Source of the DNA: Eikenella glucosivorans
GTDB taxonomy: Bacteria; Pseudomonadota; Gammaproteobacteria; Burkholderiales; Neisseriaceae
Assembly (NCBI RefSeq): GCF_016025525.2
Contig: NZ_JACSGR010000011.1
Location: forward strand, 21,894-30,097
Direction of reading: 5' to 3'
DNA: 8,204 nt
Shown one piece after another: positions 4,047-8,204 of this stretch; the first letter of the stretch is position 1, and every line of letters starts with the position of its first letter. The notes beneath the pieces were generated by a model that was not told where the DNA came from, searched no databases, and was given only the letters and a program-made list of their open reading frames with translations. The translations under genes and the position numbers were made by a program.

Positions 4047-5837
4047 CTAGGGCTGCCCGTCGTTATGGTGGGAAGGATGCCTTAGCAAATCCCGCAGCAG
4101 CTTCATTTCATCATCGCTCAGGCCTTGGGCGATGCGTTTGCGTTTCAACGCTTCAACTTGTTGGGATTTCAGCGAGGCCATCAGCTTGTGCATACCCGAT
4201 TGAAAATTAAGCACATACGCTTCGTCATCCCCTTCGAAATGATCGTTGTCTGTACTAGACTGCATGATGTGGCAGATATTGCCGTAATAAGGGGTGTTGC
4301 GCATGGCTTCCATCAATCCGGCGCTGGAGAGCGGGGCTTGGCTGCGGCGTACATGGGCAGCCATCACGCTCAGGCAGGCCAAATCGGCATCCAGTTCCAG
4401 ATGGTCGGGCAAGTCGATATATGCAGCCCATTGCGGATTTATCAATAGGCTGCGGATTTGTTTTTGTGCCAAACTCAGCATTTGCGGCTGACGGAAGGTT
4501 TGGCGCGGTAGGGTGTAGCGCTGCTGGGCAACGTGGCGCTTGGGTGCTTCCTGCCCCATCAGGTGAGCTAAATTGGCCGGATCGATACCCACTAAGTTGC
4601 TGAGCTCCTGCTTGAGCAGGAAGGAGAGGGCGGGTGCGGTAATCTGTGTGAGCAGGGGTGAGGCGGTTTTCACCAGCTCGGCTTTGCCTTCTTGGGTGTG
4701 CAAATCCAAGTGTTCGGTCAGCGCGTCCCACAGGTAGGCGGAAAGCGGCTTACTTTGGTGCAGCAGCATGTCTTCAAAACGCTCGCGGCCGTGTTCGCGT
4801 ACATAGCTGTCGGGATCGTGGTCTTCGGGCAGGAAGAGGAAATGCAGCGATTTGCCGTCTTTGAGCTGGGGTAGGGCGTTTTCCAAGGCGCGCCAGGCGG
4901 CTTTGCGGCCGGCGGCATCACCGTCGAAGCAGAAATAGATGCTGTCGGTTTGGCGCATCAGGATTTTGACGTGCTCTGCGGTGGTGGCGGTGCCGAGCGC
5001 GGCCACGCAGTAGCCGACGCCGAACTGCGCCAGCGCCACCACGTCCATATAGCCTTCCACGACGAGGATGTGGCCGGCTTCTTTCACGGCGGCACGGGCT
5101 TCGTGCAGGCCGTAGAGGTTTTTGCCTTTGTCGAACAGCGGGGTGTCGGGTGAATTGAGGTATTTCGGTTTGGAATCGTCGAGCACGCGGCCGCCGAAGC
5201 CGATGACCTGCCCGCTGTTGTTGCGAATGGGGAACATGATGCGGTGGCGGAAGCGGTCGTAGTGGCTGCCGTCTTTTTCGATCACCATGCCGCTGTTGAT
5301 GAGGGCTTCGGACGGGTAGGGGCTGAAGCTCTGGGCCAACGGGCGCCAGCTGTCGGGGGCGTAGCCCAAGCCGTAGTGGGCGATGATTTCAGCGGAGAGG
5401 CCGCGTTTTTTCAGGTAGCCTTGGGCGGCTTCGCTGGCGGCCAGTTCGCGTTGGTAGAACGCGGCGGCCTGTGCGGTGGTGTCTTCCAAGGTTTGCTGGC
5501 GCTGTTTGCGGCGGGCGCGTTCGTCGGCGTTTTCCTGCCGGCCGCGTTGCTGCGGCACGACCATGCCGGCGCGGTCGGCGAGGTATTGTACGGCCTCGGT
5601 GAAGCCCAGGCCTTGGTATTCCATCACGAATCCGATGGCCGAACCATGTGCGCCGCAGCCGAAGCAGTGGTAAAACTGTTTGCTCGGGCTGACGGAGAAG
5701 GAGGGCGATTTCTCTTTGTGGAACGGGCAGCAGGCCATGTAGTTGGCGCCGCCTTTTTTCAGCGGCACGTGCTCGTCGATGATGTCGACGATGTCGGTTT
5801 TGGCCAGCAGCTCGTCGATGAATTCGCTGGGAATCAT
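4047..5837 (-). CDS. dnaG: DNA primase DnaG
   Basis: This 596-aa protein makes the RNA primers for DNA replication and binds the DnaB helicase. The N-terminal CHC2 zinc-binding domain has C37, H40, C58 and C61 (CPFH...CFGC). The polymerase core includes RFRHRIMFPI (195-204), and the TOPRIM fold carries E261 and D265 (VVEGYMD) plus D305 and D307 (FDGDAAGRK), the metal-binding acidic residues. The region from about 450 to the end is the less conserved DnaB-interacting domain, rich in helices. Length and sequence are close to neisserial DnaG; the MIPSEFIDELL start matches too. No Shine-Dalgarno sequence is visible before the ATG. The gene is flanked upstream by the yggX terminator (5884-5925) and downstream by rpoD. 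rpsU, which precedes dnaG in enterobacteria, is absent here. Codons 139-143 contain a perfect uptake sequence. Confidence 0.98.
   Translation of the reverse strand: MIPSEFIDELLAKTDIVDIIDEHVPLKKGGANYMACCPFHKEKSPSFSVSPSKQFYHCFGCGAHGSAIGFVMEYQGLGFTEAVQYLADRAGMVVPQQRGRQENADERARRKQRQQTLEDTTAQAAAFYQRELAASEAAQGYLKKRGLSAEIIAHYGLGYAPDSWRPLAQSFSPYPSEALINSGMVIEKDGSHYDRFRHRIMFPIRNNSGQVIGFGGRVLDDSKPKYLNSPDTPLFDKGKNLYGLHEARAAVKEAGHILVVEGYMDVVALAQFGVGYCVAALGTATTAEHVKILMRQTDSIYFCFDGDAAGRKAAWRALENALPQLKDGKSLHFLFLPEDHDPDSYVREHGRERFEDMLLHQSKPLSAYLWDALTEHLDLHTQEGKAELVKTASPLLTQITAPALSFLLKQELSNLVGIDPANLAHLMGQEAPKRHVAQQRYTLPRQTFRQPQMLSLAQKQIRSLLINPQWAAYIDLPDHLELDADLACLSVMAAHVRRSQAPLSSAGLMEAMRNTPYYGNICHIMQSSTDNDHFEGDDEAYVLNFQSGMHKLMASLKSQQVEALKRKRIAQGLSDDEMKLLRDLLRHPSHHNDGQP
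5410..5421 (-). repeat. DNA uptake sequence inside dnaG
   Basis: A perfect AGGCTACCTGAA on the - strand, in frame with dnaG, covers parts of the codons for Q139-G-Y-L-K143. It is unpaired (no inverted partner nearby), so it can only serve uptake, not termination. Confidence 0.9.
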
Positions 5838-5883
5838 GGCGGGTTTGGCTGCGGTTTGGGAAATGTGTTGGCAAATAGGCCTA

Positions 5884-5925
5884 AAGGCTACCTGAAAATC
5901 TGCGTTGGGATTTTCAGGTAGCCTT
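5884..5925 (-). terminator. Inverted uptake-sequence hairpin between yggX and dnaG
   Basis: Uptake sequence at 5885-5896 and its complement at 5913-5924 extend to a perfect 17-bp stem (5884-5900 with 5909-5925) with an 8-nt loop, 15 nt after the yggX stop. It should terminate the - strand transcript coming from bamE-dapB-yggX, which implies that dnaG has its own promoter or relies on read-through. In the 46 bp left before dnaG I see no convincing promoter. Confidence 0.88.
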
Positions 5926-5940
5926 AATGGTTTGCTTTAT

Positions 5941-6216
5941 TTACTCGGCAGGCGGCACGTAGCCGTGCACGGTGTCGGCATCGCCATCGCCAAAGAAGTA
6001 GTTTTCCATCTGCTGGGCGAGATATTGGCGGGCGCGGGGGTCGGCCAGGCTGAGGCGGTTTTCGTTGATGAGCATGGTTTGGTGGCGCGTCCAGGCATCC
6101 CAGGCTTCTTGCGATACGTTGTCGAAAATGCGCTTGCCCAGCTCGTTGGGCAGGGGCGGGAATTTGAGGCCGGGGGCTTCTTTGCCCAATTTGATGCAGT
6201 GTACGGTGCGGGTCAT
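5941..6216 (-). CDS. yggX: Fe(2+)-trafficking / oxidative damage protection protein YggX
   Basis: A 91-aa cytoplasmic protein of the YggX family, the same length as the E. coli protein. Family features: MTRTVHCIKLG at the start with the single conserved C7, LPNELGKRIFDNVSQEAW (22-39), and the hallmark QTMLINENRLSLADP (46-60), ending in HGYVPPAE. YggX protects iron-sulfur clusters against oxidative damage and is linked to iron handling; the exact mechanism is unsettled. AGGA lies before the ATG. It is 63 nt downstream of dapB on the same strand, with no strong terminator between, so it may be co-transcribed with bamE and dapB. Its transcript ends at the uptake-sequence hairpin 5884-5925. In many proteobacteria yggX sits beside mutY, which is not here. 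Confidence 0.96.
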   Translation of the reverse strand: MTRTVHCIKLGKEAPGLKFPPLPNELGKRIFDNVSQEAWDAWTRHQTMLINENRLSLADPRARQYLAQQMENYFFGDGDADTVHGYVPPAE

Positions 6217-6279
6217 GGGGTTTCCTGTGGTGTGGGGGTTGGGTGCGGCGTGGCCGCTGCTTAGGGCTATATGGGCGGA

Positions 6280-7095
6280 TTACTGGTTTTTCAAGCCCAA
6301 TACGTCTTGCATGTCGTACAGGCCGCGGTCGTGCTGTTGCAGCCACACGGCGGCGCGCACGGCTCCGGCGGCGAAGGTCATGCGGCTGGAGGCTTTGTGG
6401 GTGATTTCCACGCGCTCGCCCTCACCGGCAAACAGGGCGGTGTGGTCGCCCACGATGTCGCCGCCGCGCACGGTGGCAAAGCCGATGGTGTGCGGACTGC
6501 GTGCGCCGGTGTGGCCTTCGCGGCCGTATACGGCGCATTGTTTCAAATCGCGGCCAAGGGCGTGGGCGATCACTTCGCCCATGCGCAGGGCAGTGCCGCT
6601 GGGGGCATCGACTTTGTGGCGGTGATGCGCTTCGATGATTTCGATATCGTAGCCTTCGTTCAGCACGCGGGAGACGGTGTCGAGGATGTGGAAGGTGAGG
6701 TTTACGCCGACGCTATAGTTGGCGGAAAACACCACGGCGGTTTGCCCGGCGGCAGCGGCGATGGCGGCTTTGCCGGCTTCGTCGAAACCGGTGGTGCCGA
6801 TCACCATTTTGATGCCGCGCTCAGCGCAGAGGGGCAATAGGCTACCTGAAACCGCCGGGCGGGTGAAATCGATGAGCACGTCGCAGCGGGCGAGCACGGC
6901 GTCGGTATCGCTGCTGATGGCGATGCCGGTTTTCAGGCCGGAGGCGTAGCCGGCATCTAAGCCCAGCGCTTCGGAGCCGGCATGCTCCAATGCGCCGGCG
7001 AGCACGGTGTGCGGGTTTTGCGCTACGGCTTCGATCAGCATTTTGCCCATGCGGCCGTTGGCGCCGGCGATGGCGATTCTGATGGGGGCGGACAT
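6280..7095 (-). CDS. dapB: 4-hydroxy-tetrahydrodipicolinate reductase DapB
   Basis: A 271-aa cytoplasmic enzyme of the diaminopimelate/lysine pathway. It reduces hydroxy-tetrahydrodipicolinate with NAD(P)H, feeding peptidoglycan and lysine synthesis. The dinucleotide-binding motif is IAIAGANGRMGK (7-18), followed by LIDFTRP (74-80) and VIGTTGFDEAG (98-108). The catalytic/substrate signature EAHHRHKVDAPSGT spans 155-168, with H157-H158, K161 and the SGT loop. The length equals that of the E. coli enzyme. A strong AAGGAG ribosome site lies 5 nt before the ATG. The gene follows bamE by 56 nt and precedes yggX by 63 nt. Codons V82-L86 contain an uptake sequence in reverse orientation. Confidence 0.98.
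   Translation of the reverse strand: MSAPIRIAIAGANGRMGKMLIEAVAQNPHTVLAGALEHAGSEALGLDAGYASGLKTGIAISSDTDAVLARCDVLIDFTRPAVSGSLLPLCAERGIKMVIGTTGFDEAGKAAIAAAAGQTAVVFSANYSVGVNLTFHILDTVSRVLNEGYDIEIIEAHHRHKVDAPSGTALRMGEVIAHALGRDLKQCAVYGREGHTGARSPHTIGFATVRGGDIVGDHTALFAGEGERVEITHKASSRMTFAAGAVRAAVWLQQHDRGLYDMQDVLGLKNQ
6839..6850 (+). repeat. DNA uptake sequence inside dapB
   Basis: A perfect AGGCTACCTGAA on the + strand, antisense to dapB. In the gene it is read as parts of V82-S-G-S-L86, just after the conserved DFTRP motif, in a segment where DapB homologues vary. No inverted partner is nearby. Confidence 0.9.
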
Positions 7096-7151
7096 ATTGG
7101 CTCCTTAACGGGCGGAATATCGGGTGCGGCGATTGGATTTGGCAATCGGGC

Positions 7152-7514
7152 TTATTGCGGTTGCTGCTGTTGGCGCAGCTCGTTGAGTACGTCACCTTCG
7201 GCGCGTACCAGGGAATCGTTTTGATCGAAATACAGGGTTAGGTTTTTGCGTTCGCTCACTTTGCCGCCGCGGCTCACTTCAAACAGGTAATCCCAGCGCT
7301 CGGCGTGCATCGGGTCGCGCAGCAAGGGTGTGCCCAAGAGGTGCTGCACCTGTTCTTTGCTCAGGTCTTGGCGCAGGGCGGCCACGGCCTGCAAATCCAG
7401 CTCGTTGCCTTGCACGATGGTGAGCTTGTAGGAAGGGAAGCGGGCCAGGCGCTCGGTGCTGCAAGCGGCCAGGCCGAGGCAGGCGGCCAGCGCCAGACAG
7501 AGGGATTTGTTCAC
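7152..7514 (-). CDS. bamE: Outer membrane assembly lipoprotein BamE (SmpA/OmlA)
   Basis: A 120-aa lipoprotein of the Bam complex, which folds beta-barrel proteins into the outer membrane. A signal peptide (MNKSLCLALAACLGLAAC) ends in lipobox LAAC with acylated C18; S19 at +2 favours outer-membrane sorting. The mature SmpA/OmlA domain shows IVQGNELDLQAVAALR, the helix LSKEQVQHLLGTPLLRDP and strands WDYLFEV and LTLYF. The start is a GTG at 7514: AAAGGT lies 6 nt upstream, and it places the signal peptide at the N-terminus. The in-frame ATG at 7601 would add 29 residues without a signal and is unlikely. It is divergent from fur, a conserved neighbour pair in many beta- and gammaproteobacteria, and precedes dapB. 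Confidence 0.95.
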   Translation of the reverse strand: MNKSLCLALAACLGLAACSTERLARFPSYKLTIVQGNELDLQAVAALRQDLSKEQVQHLLGTPLLRDPMHAERWDYLFEVSRGGKVSERKNLTLYFDQNDSLVRAEGDVLNELRQQQQPQ

Positions 7515-7588
7515 AACATGACCTTTCGAAAAACTGAAAACAGGGTCGGCGCGCCGCCGCAGGGCCGGCAAACAGTTCGGCCAAAGAG

Positions 7589-7617
7589 TGGGCAAGCGCA
7601 TTAAAAGTGCGTATTAT
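7589..7617 (+). promoter_or_regulatory. Putative fur promoter
   Basis: A -10 TATTAT (7612-7617) and a weak -35 TGGGCA (7589-7594) with a 17-bp spacer lie upstream of fur. The start point would fall at about 7624, giving a short leader of about 28 nt. The -35 matches only four of six consensus bases. Confidence 0.5.
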
Positions 7618-7618
7618 A
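7613..7618 (-). promoter_or_regulatory. Putative -10 box of the bamE promoter
   Basis: A perfect TATAAT on the - strand overlaps the fur -10 on the other strand, giving face-to-face divergent promoters. No good -35 is present at 16-18 bp. The bamE leader would be about 90 nt. Confidence 0.45.
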
Positions 7619-7621
7619 ACG

Positions 7622-7637
7622 ACTATTGTCTAATAGT
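7622..7637. promoter_or_regulatory. Palindrome at the fur start point, candidate Fur operator
   Basis: ACTATT (7622-7627) and AATAGT (7632-7637) are perfect inverted hexamers separated by GTCT. They lie just downstream of the fur -10 and upstream of the bamE -10, so a bound repressor could affect both promoters. The A/T-rich hexamer layout is loosely similar to Fur boxes, but the match to the classical GATAAT arrays is poor. Autoregulation by Fur is inference from family habit and position. Confidence 0.4.
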
Positions 7638-7651
7638 GATATGCATACATC

Positions 7652-8080
7652 ATGGAAAATAACATCGCACAACTCAAAGGCAGCGGCCTGAAAGTAACCG
7701 GCCCGCGCCTGAAAATTCTGGATTTGTTTGAAACCCATGCCGAGGAGCACCTGAGCGCCGAGGATGTATACCGCATCCTGCTGGATGAAGGCGTGGAAGT
7801 CGGTGTGGCCACGATTTACCGCGTGCTCACCCAGTTCGAGCAGGCCGGCATCCTGCTGCGCCACCATTTCGAGAGCGGCAAGTCGGTATACGAGCTGAAC
7901 AAGGGCGACCACCACGACCACATCGTGTGCGTGAAATGCGGCAAGGTAACCGAATTCCTCAACCCGACCATTGAAAACCTGCAAGGCAAAATCGCTGAGG
8001 AAAACGGCTACCGCATCGTGGACCACGCGCTGTACCTCTACGGCGTGTGTAGCACTTGCCAGCAGAAACACCATCTTTAG
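7652..8080 (+). CDS. fur: Ferric uptake regulator Fur
   Basis: A 142-aa cytoplasmic dimeric regulator that, loaded with Fe2+, represses iron-acquisition genes. The N-terminal winged helix domain spans about 1-82: GLKVTGPRLKILDLF (12-26), EEHLSAEDVYRILL (31-44) and the recognition helix VGVATIYRVLTQFEQAGIL (50-68). The metal-binding domain has HHDH (87-90), C93-x-x-C96, H125 and C133-x-x-C136. The length and nearly the whole sequence agree with neisserial Fur. The start ATG is preceded by no clear Shine-Dalgarno sequence. A short hairpin (GGAGA/TCTCC, 8080-8092) overlaps the stop, followed by the uptake-sequence terminator. It is divergent from bamE across 137 bp. All zinc/iron ligands are present, so it should be active. 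Confidence 0.98.
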   Translation: MENNIAQLKGSGLKVTGPRLKILDLFETHAEEHLSAEDVYRILLDEGVEVGVATIYRVLTQFEQAGILLRHHFESGKSVYELNKGDHHDHIVCVKCGKVTEFLNPTIENLQGKIAEENGYRIVDHALYLYGVCSTCQQKHHL

Positions 8081-8099
8081 GAGACGTTCTCCCGGCGGC

Positions 8100-8124
8100 G
8101 GCCTCCTGTTTTCAGGTAGCCTTT
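8100..8124 (+). terminator. Terminator of fur with one perfect and one decayed uptake sequence
   Basis: GGCCTCCTG (8100-8108) and CAGGTAGCC (8113-8121) form a stem with seven of nine pairs and a TTTT loop, followed by TTT. The right arm belongs to a perfect inverted uptake sequence at 8111-8122. The left arm looks like a mutated partner. It starts 20 nt after the fur stop codon. Confidence 0.65.
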
Positions 8125-8127
8125 AAT

Positions 8128-8204
8128 TGTAGAAATCAGTAGCGTTGTTTACAGTATTTCCAGGAGAATACTGAAACATGAACATGCACAAAAATACCCG
8201 ACTC
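8128..8204 (+). mobile_element. Probable left end of an IS481-like insertion sequence (partial)
   Basis: From TGT at 8128 the sequence leads over 50 nt into an ORF beginning like IS481-family transposases. IS481 elements typically end in TGT, and their transposase starts near the left inverted repeat. The exact boundary cannot be fixed because the right end and the target duplication are outside the window. It lies directly behind the fur terminator, a neutral insertion place. Confidence 0.5.
8178..8204 (+). CDS. N-terminus of probable IS481-family transposase (partial)
   Basis: Only nine codons are visible: MNMHKNTRL, preceded by AGGAGA at 8162-8167. The M-N-x-H-K-N-x-R-L start is what I recall from IS481-family transposases, including neisserial ones, where it leads into the helix-turn-helix. 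With nine residues the identification rests on this signature alone; another gene cannot be excluded. Confidence 0.55.

Noticed and set aside
5244..5921. Open frame (225 codons) on the + strand opposite dnaG
   Set aside because: Complementary to the zinc-finger region of DnaG and running into the uptake-sequence terminator; Ala/Gly/Val-rich shadow translation.
6245..6257. Short hairpin GCGGC-GTG-GCCGC between dapB and yggX as terminator
   Set aside because: Only 5 bp and no T-tract; such short GC palindromes are frequent in this sequence.
7547..7556. 10-bp palindrome CGGCGCGCCG in the bamE leader
   Set aside because: No spacing, partner or position points to an operator; it is likely chance in GC-rich DNA.
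574..8122. CRISPR-like or REP-like reading of the repeated 12-mers
   Set aside because: The copies are irregularly spaced, occur in both orientations and match a known uptake-sequence dialect.

Overview
The window looks like a chromosomal housekeeping segment of a member of the Neisseriaceae, most likely the genus Eikenella. The main evidence is nine perfect copies (both orientations) of the 12-mer AGGCTACCTGAA, which is the DNA uptake sequence dialect known from Eikenella. The gene order and protein sequences (dnaG-rpoD, divergent bamE/fur, a neisserial-type Fur and RpoD) agree. No CRISPR array, prophage or defence island is visible.

Layout from left to right. (1) 1-436: a tRNA cluster on the + strand, Gly(GCC, first 5 nt outside the window), Cys(GCA), an aberrant second Cys-like tRNA, and Leu(TAA), closed by a strong intrinsic terminator. 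(2) 437-604: a short non-coding stretch with a bulged hairpin and a terminator built from two inverted uptake sequences. (3) 605-1762: a divergent metal-homeostasis pair, a CDF-type cation efflux protein (-) and a MerR-family regulator (+), sharing a classical MerR promoter with a 19-bp spacer. (4) 1786-2043: uptake-sequence inverted repeat, tRNA-Ile2(CAT) on the - strand with its own terminator and promoter. (5) 2048-7514: a run of - strand genes, transcribed right to left: bamE, dapB, yggX, an uptake-sequence terminator, dnaG, rpoD. (6) 7515-8124: the bamE/fur intergenic region with overlapping -10 elements and a palindrome, then fur (+) and its terminator. (7) 8128-8204: probable left end of an insertion sequence whose transposase (IS481-like start) runs off the window.

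How the parts relate: dnaG and rpoD form the reduced macromolecular-synthesis operon (primase and housekeeping sigma factor), without rpsU next to them. bamE-dapB-yggX join outer-membrane assembly, lysine/diaminopimelate synthesis and Fe/oxidative-damage functions on one strand. fur and the CDF/MerR pair cover iron and zinc-type metal control.

The most unusual items are the aberrant tRNA-Cys at 213-290, with a G19-C56 to U19-A56 exchange at the elbow and an expanded anticodon arm; a CDF transporter that ends right after TM6; a hairpin behind rpoD that contains the -10 box of the tRNA-Ile2 promoter; and uptake sequences used both as terminators and inside the dnaG and dapB coding sequences.
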